Under the pieces are notes generated by a model. The model ran no database searches and had not been told where the DNA came from. It saw only the letters and a program-made list of their open reading frames with translations. This document shows positions 23,760 through 35,394 of a stretch of DNA of 64,000 bases, piece by piece. A program made the position numbers and the translations under genes. Each line of letters opens with the position of its first letter. Position 1 is the first letter of the stretch. The stretch spans positions 11,022,001 through 11,086,000 of the forward strand of contig NW_026622997.1 in assembly GCF_023065955.2 (NCBI RefSeq), written 5' to 3'. Source of the stretch: Ursus arctos (lineage: Eukaryota; Chordata; Mammalia; Carnivora; Ursidae).

Positions 23760-24890
23760 AATGCCACTCAGGCTTGGATGACAGATGTTCTGCCACTATT
23801 ACCCCCACCAGCTTGAAGCCCTGTTACCACACTCAGCAAAGAAAGTGGATCTCCTAATACCAATTTCCTCATTCTGCTCCCTGTTAGGTCACAGCCCATG
23901 CTTGTCGATCTGGTTAGCAGAGCCACTGCCACAAACGTGCTTCTTTCAAGCAAGGGAGGCTAGAGAATGAGTTTTGGTTTCTACCTGGGGGAGGTGAGAC
24001 CCATAACAGTAAAAATCTCCCACAGAGGAACAGAAATAGGAAAAAAAAAAGGTATTCATAAGACGTAGAATGTCAGGAACCTAGCAAATGCCCATCACAT
24101 TCAGTGTGACAAAGCAAGAAATCGAATAATGTGTGTATGGAGAAATATGGCAGTAATAAGCATAACATTTAGAAATACAGCATTTGTCCATCAGAAAAAA
24201 AACAAAAAGAAATGGGTAAAATTTGCCTCTGCATAGTGGGATTGGGGTGATAATGGAGGTATCAGGAGACTAGAGCTCTTCATTATAACCCTGCATACGA
24301 TTTTCTTTGACACACACATGTGCTACTTGAATTTATAATTTAAAAACTCACCCTAAAACATTTTTACCATGATAGGGACTCAAAAGTACCAAAAACCCTA
24401 CCAGCATCACCTGCCCTACACAAATTCCTACTTAAAAATTTTAGTTTTCTCATATTTAAACATTAGCCAAACGCAAATTGGTATTGAACTTACTGAAAAC
24501 ATTTTCTTTTCCCGTAAGCACTGATTTTCTTTTATTTCAGGAGAAGAATTTTGTAATAGCCTGTTGTCCTGAGGGAAATATAGGTGAATGTACAGCATCC
24601 TGGCAAATGGTGCTGAAACTGGGAAGGTTCTTTTGTGACACAGCAGTTTATCAAGATAGAGTGAGAACTGAAATGCCAGGAACGGGGCATGGAGCCCAGC
24701 AAGGTTGCTCTGTGGAAAACTGCCTCCCCATTTCAAAAGTAACACAGACACTGTTTCCTGTGCCCTTGGTATGTTTCCCATACTCTCTCTAGAAACTGAG
24801 CTAGTACTATTTTATTTTTCTTCCCTTTTTTTTCTGCTTTGCTGTGCAAAAAAGGTTGTAAAAAAATAATAGCTAGTTTTTCCTATGAGC
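23760..24890. other. Unique sequence, one exon-like frame
   Basis: No named repeat. A 104-codon plus-strand frame (24478-24792) contains a polypyrimidine tract ending in cag at about 24540, like a splice acceptor. The peptide matches nothing I know and no partner exon is visible. A 117-codon frame overlaps it on the other strand (24428-24781). Confidence 0.35.
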
Positions 24891-24894
24891 CTAT

Positions 24895-26070
24895 CATTTG
24901 CCAGGCATTCCATTGTTTCTTTTATTCCTTTATTCAGCTAAGTTTACTGAATACCTGTCATGTGTCCAGCACTGGGAATACGACAATGAACAATATAGAT
25001 TGATCCCTGTAAACACTGCAGTTGTCTAGGGCAGGATGGCGATTACGTCTAAGAGACTGGGATGCAGACTCCTATGGGTTCAATTTCCACATCGCTGTGA
25101 ACTGGCTGACTCCCTTTCAACCACTTACCTTAATTCTCTTTTCCCGGTGTCCTTGTCTGAAATGGGAATATTATTTATCTCGGGGATTATTATGAGGTTT
25201 AAATTAAACACTTGGCATATATTATTTCAGTGAGGGGCAATATGCAGGAACAAGTAATTATGACAGTTATAAAGCAACAAGCATGAGAATAGGTTATAAA
25301 AGAGTCCAAAAGAGGCCACCTATTCCTGCCTGGGTAGGTTAAAGAAGGTATACCAGAGGTAGTAAGATCTAAGCTAAAGACAGATACATGAGTATGATTG
25401 CTAGCCGAGAAACAGGAAGAGAAGGTTGCTCCAGCTGGAGGGAACAAGGCCAAGACGGTTTTCTAAAGAATGCAGCTTTCAATTATGTTCTTATGTTCAG
25501 TGTGGGTGAATGTGGAGCATGAGTCAAAGTGCAACTAGGGAGGGAAGCAGGAACCAAATCAGGAATTTGAAGACAGCATTTTAAAACTTCATCTTTCTTC
25601 TAAGAGCAATGAAGAGCCATGAAAGAACGTTTAACAAGGGCATACTCTGACCAGGTCTGCTTGTAGAAATATCACTCTGGCTGCAATATAAAGCATGCAT
25701 AGAAAAGAGGAGAGGCTGGGGACAAGGAGACCCATGAGAAGGCATATACTGACCAAGAAAAGAAAGAAAGGTGGCCAGTACAGGGCACGGTGGTGGGGAC
25801 ACAAGGAGGTAGAAGCCATCAGTTTGGGCAAAAGATTTAGTGTGACAGCAAAGGAAGACAAAGTGGTCAAGGATGCTTCAATTGTATGGGCATGAAAACA
25901 TTCACTGAGACAGAGAACACAGTAAGAGAAGCATATTTTGAGGTGAAAGTAATGAGTTTACCATTGAACATGTTGAGTTTGAGATACCAGTGAGATATCC
26001 AAGTGAAAATAAGTACTAGGCAGTTAAAGATATGTCTGAAGCCCAAGAGAGGTCTGAGCTGAAACAAGGT
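24895..26070 (+). repeat. Long ancient mammalian interspersed repeat, family unassigned, carrying a MIR
   Basis: The left end has 'ttattcagctaagtttactg' and 'catgtgtccagcactgggaa'. The right part has 'ttgctccagctggagggaac', 'agaaatatcactctggctgc' and 'ttgagataccagtgagatat', wording of a long high-copy mammalian repeat whose pieces appear in order. A MIR (25050-25235) lies inside. Frames of 60-84 codons in it are not genes. Confidence 0.5.
25050..25235 (+). mobile_element. MIR SINE
   Basis: Nearly complete MIR order: 'atgggttcaatttccacatc', 'gctgtgaactggctgactcc', 'tgtctgaaatgggaatatta', 'gattattatgaggtttaaat', 'taaacacttggcatat'. Confidence 0.75.
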
Positions 26071-26339
26071 AGAGAGATATCCTAACCTTTCCAACCAGAG
26101 ATTTTTCTTTTCCATATTGAGAGAAGTTGCCAGTAACTTCATGGTCCTGGGAAAAACAAAAAAACATCTTAATGCAGATCTTCCTTGTTTAGTGAAGACC
26201 ATCTTGGTTGGTTCCCCTTTAGTTAGAAAAGCGTGGATCTCACTATCTTACTAGAGGGGTGTAATAAGCCCTTATGTTTTAAATGTGTTTTAAAAAGCTG
26301 CTTATGACATTCAAGAGAGTATGTGCTTGAGTGGGAAAG
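26071..26339. other. Unique sequence, nothing recognised
   Basis: Minus-strand frames (25867-26202 and 26223-26510) have no recognisable domain. Confidence 0.4.
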
Positions 26340-26990
26340 AATGTGTATCAGTCCGGATAAGTTAAGTTCTGCAGTGGTAACAAATAACATGAACAATGCC
26401 ACTAGCTTATAATAGCAAAGGTTCCATTGCTCCCTTTTTCTGTGTCCATTGTAGGTCAGTATAAGGTTTTGCTCATTGTGATCTCTCAAGTAATCATAAT
26501 GACAGAGCAACCATATTTCTTTCTTTCTTTTTTTTAAAGATTTTATTTATTTATGTGACAGAGATAGAGACAGCCAGCAAGAGAGGGAACACAAGCAGCG
26601 GGAGTGGGAGAGGAAGAAGCAGGCTCCCAGCCGAGGAGCCCGATGTGGGACTCGATCCCGCAACGCCAGGATCACGCCCTGAGCCGAAGGCAGACGCTTA
26701 ACGACTGCGCTACCCAGGCGCCCCTGAGCAACCATATTTCTAACCTTGTCACTGTCTACTAGAGGGAAAAAGAGAGCTCTAGAGGATCTAGGATCAGCCA
26801 CAATATGCTCTTGCCTAAAAGTGGCCCACATCACATCTGCTTACAAGTCATTGGTCATTACTAGTCATGTGGCCCCACTAAATCAGAAGAGGGTCAGAAA
26901 GTGCAATTGTATCGTATACTTGGGAGGTGGAAAGCTGGAAATTTGGGGTAAATGGCAGTAATGACTACCACAAAGGGGACTATGAACCTG
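26340..26990 (-). mobile_element. Ancient LTR-like repeat split by a SINE
   Basis: The left piece (26340-26520) has 'gtatcagtccggataagtta' and 'ttctgcagtggtaacaaata'. The right piece (26742-26990) has 'gggaaaaagagagctctaga', 'tagtcatgtggccccactaa', 'agtgcaattgtatcgtatac' and 'aatgactaccacaaagg'. These belong to one mammalian repeat in a fixed order. I recognise the pattern as LTR-like but cannot give the family name. Confidence 0.5.
26521..26725 (-). mobile_element. Young carnivore SINE (SINEC1 arctoid type), antisense
   Basis: Full length, with a perfect 16-bp target duplication gagcaaccatatttct at 26505-26520 and 26726-26741. It contains 'agacagccagcaagagaggg', 'ctcgatcccgcaacgccagg' and the head gctacccaggcgcccc. 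It interrupts an older LTR-like repeat, so it is the younger of the two. Confidence 0.97.
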
Positions 26991-29079
26991 GAGCTTATCC
27001 CACCCAGATCTCATGGAAGGAGCCTAGGAATTGCTTGCACTTCAAGATCTGCTAGGAAAGAACTCCCAGCAGCACCCATGGTAGCAGCTGCTGGCATCAT
27101 GATTTGGAACCAACCTGCCAGTTCAGCTTTCCTGGCATAGGCAACACTTTTCTCTATGTAGCCCCCCCCTTCCATTGAGGCTCAGTTGCCACCACATTCC
27201 TGAATAGCCTCATCTCCTTTCAAGAGAAGACTCAAATGCTTCTGTGTATCTGTGTTCTGTGTGGTCTTGTGTCATGAAAGATGCTTCAATGTCTAGTTGC
27301 TCTGCATTAGATGCAATCTTCTGACATTAGGTGACTAACACTAAATCATCCCCCTTTGCTTTGACCCTGGTGCCCTGATGAAGTACCTGGGGAAGCAAAT
27401 GGAATGATTTTTAATCTATCAGGCTGTGACCAATTTGGGCACGCCCCCTTCCTTAATAGGAACCCCGCAAATGAGAAACCCATGCACAAATTGTCACTTT
27501 CATCAGCACAAGACTCTACTCAATCACTAGTGGGTCCTGTGAGGATGGGGATTTGGTCTGTCGTTCACACTTACCACCTCACCAAATCCAGCCTCTTCTC
27601 AGCATGCAGCATTCACCAAGCCCATAGAAGCAAGATACGGCCAGGCTGGACTAGACTCTTCCCTCTCAGGGGGCTGCCAGTTCTCTGAGACTCCTGGACC
27701 CATACAGGGGAAGGCAACTGAGAATGGGCTAGGGAAGTGGGTCATGGGGAGTGAGATGACCTCTGCATTTCCTGCACCAGCACACGGTCCCCAAGTATGG
27801 CCATATGGAAACTGACTGACATATGTTGTTCGAACCTAAGTTCTGTAGTGGAGACTCCAATATAGGGATGGCAGCTGATGTCATAGATAGGAGTACGACT
27901 CTGTAGCAAAAGTGTAAACAAGAACGAGGAGATGCAGAACAGAAACTGGCTACCAGCACCTTGAGAATAAAATATGGGCAAGGAAGAGACGAAGACACTG
28001 GAAACTGAGAAGTGCCTACGGAGGGAGAAGGAAGCAATCTAAGTGTGATTCTTAGAAGTTAAGGGAAGGGAATGCTTCGAGAAGGTGGAATTGGTTAGTG
28101 TTCCTGAGAAACACCTAAGACAAAACCGATTTAATAACAGAGGTGGTGCTGGTTACCTGGCCAGTGCAATTTCAGTGGCAGGATGGGGGTGGGAACCATG
28201 TGACCGAATGTGGAGATGAGAAAGGAAAGATGGAAATATAAGCAATTTCATATATATGACCTCCAAACATCATATATCTGTAGCCAGGTATGATTTTTCT
28301 CTTCTTCAAAAAAGTAGGAAACAGAGCGTTGCCCAGGGTGCTGAGGGAGGGAACAGAGCTGAGAATTGAACATAAAGTCCTTTCTACAGATCACTGCCTC
28401 CCCCGGCACCCTGGCCACCTTTGGTGTCCTTAACCCTGATGACAAGCCCCACAGCAGGTATCAGAACGGGCTCCTCGTTCTCTGACATAAAACAGCACTG
28501 AGCAACGGGAAGGGAGTACTGTGCATATGCTAGTCTGTTAGAGAAACGGAATTACACGAAAAACTGGAAGGAAAAAAAAAAAAGCCCAGCAGCAGCTTCC
28601 ATTCTCTCTTCATGGCAACATGTATGTTTGTTTTCGTGGGCCCTGTCCATGAGCTCCTCTGCACATCTCAGAATTCATTGGACTCGGATACCCCTTTGCT
28701 ATGGTGCAAAGATGCTGAACTGCCAAAAGCATGTTACAGGCTGTGCCTTTTTGAAGAACCAGCTTGAACTGATTGTTCTTCAGCTTTTCACATAAATTAC
28801 AGAACATGAGGCCCACAGCTTTGCCCAAAGTTGTCAACAGGTTTTAATTGTCTCTGCTTTTCCGTACACACAGATGGCTTCGTTACGCGGCTCTGAGCAG
28901 ACCTCTGCTGTCTCCACTAAGAAAAATCAGACATAACAAATGGAAATCCATTTTAAAAGAAAAATTATGATAAAACAAATTCCAAAGTAACTATTGTTAT
29001 TTTTTTTTCACCAGAAGGTTGATGTTATATAAAGAAAAACAGTAGAAGTGACAGCGTAGAGATAGAGGCAAGATCAAAA

Positions 29080-29118
<39 letters not shown>

Positions 29119-29259
29119 ATATAAAAACCCACAATGAAAGTGTGGATGTTGAAGGCAGGAATACACACTACGTAAGAAGTATTTGGAAAAGTCAGGAGAT
29201 CCTTTTTATTAATGGCATCTATAATGGGACCTCAACCTCAAGTTTCTGTTTCCAAGTTC
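26991..29259. other. Mostly unique sequence
   Basis: About 2.3 kb without a recognised gene. A C run lies at 27163-27169, and a poor MIR-like scrap at about 28340-28410. The frame at 28610-28837 (minus, 75 codons, Cys and Leu rich) starts with ATG but matches nothing I know. Confidence 0.4.
29077..29121. repeat. (AAAT)n tetranucleotide microsatellite
   Basis: Roughly eleven uninterrupted aaat units, not obviously attached to a SINE tail. Likely length-polymorphic. Confidence 0.95.
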
Positions 29260-29900
29260 ATTCAGAAAAGCTACAAGTGATCCAGCAGTTCCACTCACAG
29301 AAGTCTCTCCTTCAGAATTAATGGGCAGGGGCACCTGGGTGGCTCATTCGGTAGAGCAGCCAATCCTTGGTTGTGATCTCAGTCATGAGATCGAGCCCTA
29401 CTTCCGTCTCTGCTCTCAGCATGGAGTCCGCTAAAGATTTTTTTCTCTCCCTCTGCCCTTCCTGCTCGTGCTCTCTCTCTCTCAAATAAATAAATAAATC
29501 TTTTTTTAAAAAAAAAAAAAGGAATGGGAAATGTGTGTATAGTATGTAAAAAGGTTACATTGTAGCACTTTCATAGTAGCAAAAACTGGGGAGTAAATCA
29601 GTTAAGCATAGTTTAACTACATGGCAAAACACCGTACACTTTTAAAGTTGATTGTGATGCAGCCTATATTTAAGGACATAAGCTGGCTGTGATTTATTAA
29701 GTGGGGATAAAGTAGAACACCCAAAAATGATTCAGTCTATATACACAATGCCTGCCTCGATGTTCCTCTATCCACAGGAGGAAGTCTGATCATGTATTTG
29801 TTAAAATGATAATAGGACTTAGGTCATAGCAAGAGGCTTTTGGGTTATTTTAATTTTCTCCATTTTATCATTCTCTAGCATCTGCATTTCTTATACTTCA
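29260..29900 (+). mobile_element. Old LINE-1 (L1M) ORF2 3' region split by a SINE
   Basis: Left of the SINE: 'gatccagcagttccactcac'. Right of it: 'tttcatagtagcaaaaactg', 'agtttaactacatggcaaaa', then a degenerate 'gtgatgcagcctatatttaa'. This order matches L1 ORF2 C-terminal sequence with heavy decay. Confidence 0.6.
29327..29520 (+). mobile_element. Carnivore tRNA-derived SINE (older)
   Basis: Head aggggcacctgggtggctca, 'gagatcgagccctacttccg', 'ctcagcatggagtccgctaa', then an aaataaataaataaatc tail and an A run. The flanks share aatgggca/aatgggaa, a short and imperfect target duplication. Confidence 0.9.
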
Positions 29901-30279
29901 AGATAATATATTATCTTTAAAATTAACAAAAACAATGAAGCCATTTTCATTTTGAAAAAATAAAAATAAATCACGTGGTGACCAAGAAGCTCTAGGGTGC
30001 TGCCTGCCAGAGCTGCTGCTGACCATGTGGAGCCTTCGGTGTGTAGTACAATCCAGGCCAGAAAAGAGGTGAAAAGACCATCGTATCTTGCAGGTGATGA
30101 CACCCACTTGCATTTGTACTCAGGAGGACGACAGCTGCCATAACCCAGCTCTGTGCACAGCACCTGGCTCAAGAAGAAGCACTCGATCAGTAGACATTGA
30201 ATAAAATATCTCACTTAGGGGAGCGGTACACATACATACCACCAGGTATTCATTTGAAAATAGTGATGCGTAATACAGC
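29901..30279. other. Unique sequence, nothing certain
   Basis: A phrase near 30150-30215 resembles an L2 or MIR tail ('tgtgcacagcacctggctca') but is too short to call. The 107-codon minus frame 29891-30214 has no recognisable domain. Confidence 0.4.
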
Positions 30280-30510
30280 AGAAAAGGAAAAAGGCACAAA
30301 ATTAAGAAAGCTGGGTTCAAATCCCTGCTCTAATTTTGTATCACATGCATTTGCACAATTTATTTAACTCTGATGCTCAGATTTCTCATTTGAAAAATGA
30401 ACGATGATAAAACACATAAAGATGGTAAAACAGGTAGAATGAGTGACATAGCACATTTAAGTGGCTGGTGTATAGCAGATAATCATATCGTAGTTATTAT
30501 TAGCATAATT
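30280..30510 (+). mobile_element. MIR SINE
   Basis: Order of MIR landmarks: 'agctgggttcaaatccctgc', 'tttgcacaatttatttaact', 'gatttctcatttgaaaaatg', 'tagcacatttaagtggctgg'. A second weak MIR-like piece may follow at 30535-30640. Confidence 0.7.
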
Positions 30511-31074
30511 CCCATAATATTGGCAGGAATAGTAAGGAAAACCATTAGTTAAGAGACAGAAAATCTATGTTCTAATGAGGATTTCTGTTATGACTAATGG
30601 TGAGACTTTGGATAGCACCCTGGGCTCTGTGTCTGGTTCGTATCTACCTCAACACGGCACTGAGGCCAAACTAGGATGCTACATGAGAGTGTATTTTGCA
30701 TAAATGTAAGGACTGTTCCTTAAATACTTATAGTCATCCTTTACAATAGGAACCAACACAAAGAAAAACAAATATATACTCATTTCAACTGTAGTCTTGC
30801 CACCCATTGACAAATGGGATAATCAGTTCCGTGGAAGCCATCTTGAGATTAGGTCATCTTAGACATTCTCACAAAATTATTATTAACCATGGCCATTAAA
30901 AAAAAAAAACATATTAAAAAAGTGGTTGATACATTTTCATGGCACAGAATGCAAGGTATCAAATAGGATACCACCAAAAGTAAGAATCCTTCTTTTTGGT
31001 CTCCTCCAATCTGCTGGTTTACCTTCTTTGAAGCAACCAATGTAACCAATTCCTTGTGTATCTTTCGGAGACAT
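30511..31074. other. Unique sequence, nothing certain
   Basis: No gene recognised. An A run lies at 30899-30909. Confidence 0.45.
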
Positions 31075-32525
31075 TTTATATGTTAGCCTGTATATACACA
31101 TATACTACACATAAACACATATGCATTCACACATGCGTACACGTACACATACATGCATACATTGTATTTACCCAAATAGCAACATGCTACATTCATTGTT
31201 ATGCATATTCTTAAAAATTAACAATGTATTTCCCATATGCAATATGTAAAGAGCTGCCCCCTTCTTTTTAATGACTGCATGGTATTCCATAATATGGATA
31301 TACCACATCTATCATCTATTAGCAGGATTAGAAATTGTTTCCAACACACAATGCTCTGGTGGATAGCCTTATATGTAAGTCATTTCACATATGTGAGTAC
31401 ATTTAAGATAAATACATAGAAGGTCAAAGGGATCAGCATTTTACCTTTTTTTTTAAAGATTTTATTTATTTACTTGAGAGAGAGAGTGAGAGAGAGCAAG
31501 CACAAGCGGAGGGAGAAGCAGGCTCCCCACTGAGCAGGGAGCCCAATGAGGGGCTCAATCCCCGGACCCCCAGGATCATGCTCCAAGCCAATGGCAGCTG
31601 CTCAACCGACTGAGCCAGCAGGCATCCCAACATTTTACATTTTTAAAGGTATTTCTAATTGCACTCCATAGAGACTATACCAAATTACATTCCCACCAGA
31701 AATGTTATGAGAGCCTGTTTTCTAGTTTTCAGCCAATGCAACATGTATTACTATGTAACGGGTAAGACAAAAAAATGATGTGTCATTATAGTTTCAACGA
31801 CTACTTTCCTTATCATATATGAGGTTGAATATCATTTTGGTATTCAGTTGATAAACAGTTTGAGAACTGTTTGTATTTCCCTTATTATAAAATTGTTCCT
31901 TCGTATCTTTTATCCATTTTCTCATTGGATTGTTGGTTTTCTTACTGATTTGAATCTATCAGTCTTTTCTTTGATGGCTTTATTCATTCTTAGGAAGGAT
32001 TTCCTTACTTAAATTTTTTAAAATCTCATATATTTTTCTAATTCTTATAATTCCCCCTTTTAACATCTAAATTTTCATTAATCTTTAGTTTTCTGTGTAT
32101 ATAATATATAAGATGAGAATCCAATTTTTCCCAGATAATTTTCAAGGTAATCCAAAATGATTACTTCCATAGTACCTATTTTCACCTACTATATTAAAAT
32201 TCCACCTATATCATTTACTAAATTCCTGTATACATTTGGGTATATCTCTGGACTTCTTATTCTGTTTTATTATCTGTTTTTCTAGCCATGCAGCGATATC
32301 ACATTGTTTTAATTTTTGCAGCTTTAGAATATGTTTTGATATCTCATAGAGATCTCTCTCCCTCTTTTTTAATGTTCCTGGACATTCTGATTTATTTTTT
32401 TTCTCACATGATACTTACAATGAATTTATCTGGTTAAATGATTGTTGGAGTTGCATAACATTTATGAATTAATTTGAGAAAAACTTTATGAAGTTGACTT
32501 TTTCTACCTGTGAAAAGACTATGGT
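31075..32525 (-). mobile_element. Old LINE-1 (L1M) ORF2 to 3'UTR, antisense, split by a SINE
   Basis: Antisense L1 landmarks in order: 'gactgcatggtattccataa', 'aagggatcagcattttac', then beyond the SINE 'gcactccatagagactatac', 'aattacattcccaccagaaa', 'ttggattgttggttttctta', 'tcatttactaaattcctgta' and 'tttagaatatgttttgatat'. A CA-rich simple stretch lies at 31085-31160. All frames are broken. Confidence 0.88.
31446..31628 (-). mobile_element. Carnivore tRNA-derived SINE, antisense
   Basis: T run and 'aaagattttatttatttact', GA-rich stretch, 'caggctccccactgagcagg', then a decayed head 'ctgagccagcaggcatccc'. Flanks repeat cattttac (from 31437 and again from 31631) with one-base differences around. 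It sits within the antisense L1M. Confidence 0.92.
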
Positions 32526-33535
32526 CTTTTCTAATAGAGTTCCTTTTTGAATGAGGTAAACAAAAATCAATCTTTATGTGCCAGGGATGTCGGAATCCTA
32601 ATACAAAGTTTTATTCAGAATCTACAGGCCCATTTATTTGATTGACACAAGACCTTGCATTGCCTTAGATGCTCTGTTTCTATTTTTGCAGAAAAAGATA
32701 CTCAATAACTTAAATAAGGCTTCTCTGAATGTCACATTTGCACAACAAGGGCAGAACCAAGACTAAAGGAGTGACTCACATGTGGAATGAATCTAGTTAA
32801 TAACACATTGACCTCCAAATGCTCTGAAATTAGTTAGGTGTTCTTGCCCAACCCAAAACACAACTTAGTTCCATTCCTTCATCCCAGATACTGCGTGATG
32901 CATCACCCAACAAGCAAACATCTAAAATTATCTCATTTGGAACCCCTCAAGAAAATAGGCATCACTGATTAACATTTGAGAATTAGCTTTGAAAGATATC
33001 ACATCTCTTTGACAACTGATAGTCTTCGAAATTTTTATTATTGAATATTCCCATTATATAATTGTCACATTATCTGACAATTTAATAGTATAATTTATAA
33101 TCAAGTGCCATCAACTCCCTAGACCAAGGAGGAGACCCCCTACTGATCATTAACTGATTTTTTCCAAGGTCATACTGAGAGTCCATCAAGGAGCTGAGAT
33201 TAAAGGAAGGAACTATTTCATGATCACAAGAGTCAACCAGCTCAGCCAGTGTTGTTCCAATAACATGTCGTTTCTGAAACACAGTCTGTTAGCTCTGGGC
33301 TTATTCTTAAACACATCTTTGTCCATTAACTGATTCCTTCACTCATACATAGTTCTTGCATGGACCAGTTGATGCCCAATAACTGTTCCATTCTCACTAC
33401 TAATGCACCATCTGGTGTAGCAGGGAGGAAAGGCTGGACATGGTTAGGGACAAGTAGTCCTCCATTCAATCTGAAGCATGCCCCTGGACCTTATGAACTT
33501 GAACAAGTTATCAAAATAAGTGTTCCAGGTGATGT
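32526..33535. other. Unique sequence, nothing recognised
   Basis: No gene or repeat recognised in about 1 kb. Confidence 0.45.
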
Positions 33536-33537
33536 GG

Positions 33538-33690
33538 CCCATGAACTACCTGAACCAGAATCTCTTAGGTGTTTGTTTAAAATGTACATTACTAAACCTC
33601 ATCCCTAATGTACTAAACTAGGAACTGTGAGGCTGGTCAAATCATCTTCATTGTTAACAACCTTCCCAGGAGATTCCTGTCCATGCAAAT
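33538..33690 (+). mobile_element. MER5A-like hAT-Charlie DNA transposon relic
   Basis: Motif order 'gaactacctgaaccagaatc', 'aaaatgtacattactaaacc', 'tcatccctaatgtactaaac' and 'ttaacaaccttcccaggaga' fits the element with strong decay. Confidence 0.55.
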
Positions 33691-33820
33691 TGCCCCCACC
33701 TTATCTGTTCATCTCTAAAGTGGCATATGACCAACCTTCTTCATAGGGTGGTTTTAGGAGTTTCAAATAATTATATATGCAAAGTACCGGGCACATAGAA
33801 ATATCTCAATAACATCACTT
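33691..33820 (+). mobile_element. MIR SINE 3' half
   Basis: 'ttatctgttcatctctaaag', 'ttcatagggtggttttagga', 'gcaaagtaccgggcacatag' then 'atatctcaataac' follow the MIR 3' half. Confidence 0.65.
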
Positions 33821-34100
33821 TCCTTCCTCTCCTCTTTTTCTCTTCTACCAAATAATAAGGGAAAATGGAGATGAATATAGCATGCTATTTTAAAGTTTTT
33901 TGTTCTTTGCTAGGAATAGATGAAGCCACTATCCTGTTCTTAGAACTAAATAAATCTTAGTCATCTAAAACTCAAACTGAAAATTTTTCATGAAAAGCAT
34001 TTAATTGATGTTATAGATCTGAACTTACCAGATGGCCACATAATTTTGAAATACCAGTAGGCAGCAATCCTCCACAATGTATACTCTAGTTATCAATCTA

Positions 34101-34480
34101 TTACCTCTTGGCTCTAAATTCATACTTCATTACCTGCTCCGGGAAAATGGATATGGGTCCCTTAAATAGTATTCCTCTGCTAGATGGCACGATATTAAAC
34201 TTTGTCAGTAGAGGGCATTGGAGAGACATTGTAAGAAGAAAGGATTTTGCTTCCTGGTTTTGGTGTGATTGCTTGCCAGACTCCTCCAACACGTATGGCT
34301 TCCTCAGGACCGGCTCCTGTAGCATACATGGCTTCCCCAGTGCCCAGATCTTGCAATGTGGGCAGGTTGGCCAGCACCAGACTCTGGCAACAATTATAGC
34401 TTCTCCAGTGTCTAGCTCTTGCAGTACACAGAAACCAGCAGCTTCCCCCAGCACTCCCTTCAGGCTGAGATGCTAACTTC
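34101..34480. repeat. Unassigned mammalian repeat with internal degenerate units
   Basis: A phrase of the type 'gctcctgtagcatacatggcttcc' recurs in altered form about every 30-60 bases from 34265 to 34445. This gives long frames on both strands (122 codons plus, 117 codons minus). In the minus frame the pattern Leu-Gln-Glu/Gly-Lys/Glu-Pro recurs, reflecting DNA repetition, not a protein family I recognise. The element family is not known to me. Confidence 0.4.
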
Positions 34481-35018
34481 TACGTCTAGCTATAGCAGGT
34501 TAACAGAACCCTGCTTCACCCTTCTACCTTAAGTAACTAAAAAACTGTACAAAATATATGTCATCAGATAAATGGCATCCCAGGACAGCAATCTCTGAAA
34601 GAAGGGAGGCAAATAAAGTGATTGTTCACCTTGATACTTGGAGTTTGCAAGGAGGGGGAACTCAGACAGAGCCCAGTGGTATCCCTGAGCTAAGGACACA
34701 AGTTTAATATTTTGATAAGATGGATTTGCTAAACTTCTCAGGGCAGGGTACTAGAGGAAAGAGAACTGAACAGAGAACTTAGGAAATCTTCAAAAAATTC
34801 ATCTTAAGTGCTTAACTAAGCATTGATGTGTGCGTGAATGAGAAGAGACTATCATATCAGCAGTGAAAACACTAAAAAATGAGCAGGTGGAACAAACCCC
34901 AGAAATAGAAATTGTTTGCTGAAGTAGAAAGACCTCTGGATACAGAGAGTATTGACTAGAGTCCTCAGCAGGGAATTGCCTCAGTAGTGCAGCGAAGTGT
35001 GAAGTCCATTCTGGCCCT
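34481..35018. other. Unique sequence, nothing recognised
   Basis: No gene or repeat recognised. Confidence 0.45.
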
Positions 35019-35390
35019 GTTGTCTTAGTCAGCTTGGGCTGCTGCAGCAAAATACCGTAGAATCAGTGGCTTAACCAACAGACATTTATTTCTCACAGTC
35101 TGGAGCCTGAAAAATCGAAGACCAAAGTGCCATCCGTGGCTGGTGAGAGTTCTCTTCCTGACTTGCTGATGGCTGCCTTCTTCCTATCCCCACATGTGGA
35201 AAGAGAGCACTCTGGTGTTTCTTCCTCTTCTTACAAGGACACTAATCCCATCATGGGAACCCCACCCATATGACTTCATCTAAACCTACTTACCACCCAA
35301 ATCCTCCACCGTGAAGTGAAGTATTATCTCATCGGGGGTAAGACTTCACTAAATGAATCTAGAGGGGACACAAACTTTCAGTCCCTAACA
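35019..35390 (-). mobile_element. MLT1A-type MaLR solo LTR, antisense
   Basis: Near full-length antisense copy: 'gtcttagtcagcttgggctg', 'acagacatttatttctcaca', 'tcttacaaggacactaatcc', 'cccatcatgggaaccccacc', 'tatgacttcatctaaaccta', 'ggacacaaactttcagtccc', ending taaca. If the element is 35021-35390, the flanks read cctgt and cctgg, a nearly intact 5-bp duplication as expected for this ERVL class. Confidence 0.88.
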
Positions 35391-35394
35391 CCTG

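Noticed and set aside
29077..29121. Regularly spaced repeats suggesting a CRISPR-like array
   Set aside because: It is a pure tetranucleotide microsatellite without spacers, in a mammalian context.
34108..34476. 122-codon frame with Cys-rich pattern resembling a small secreted protein
   Set aside because: The regular pattern follows degenerate DNA repeat units and appears equally on the opposite strand.
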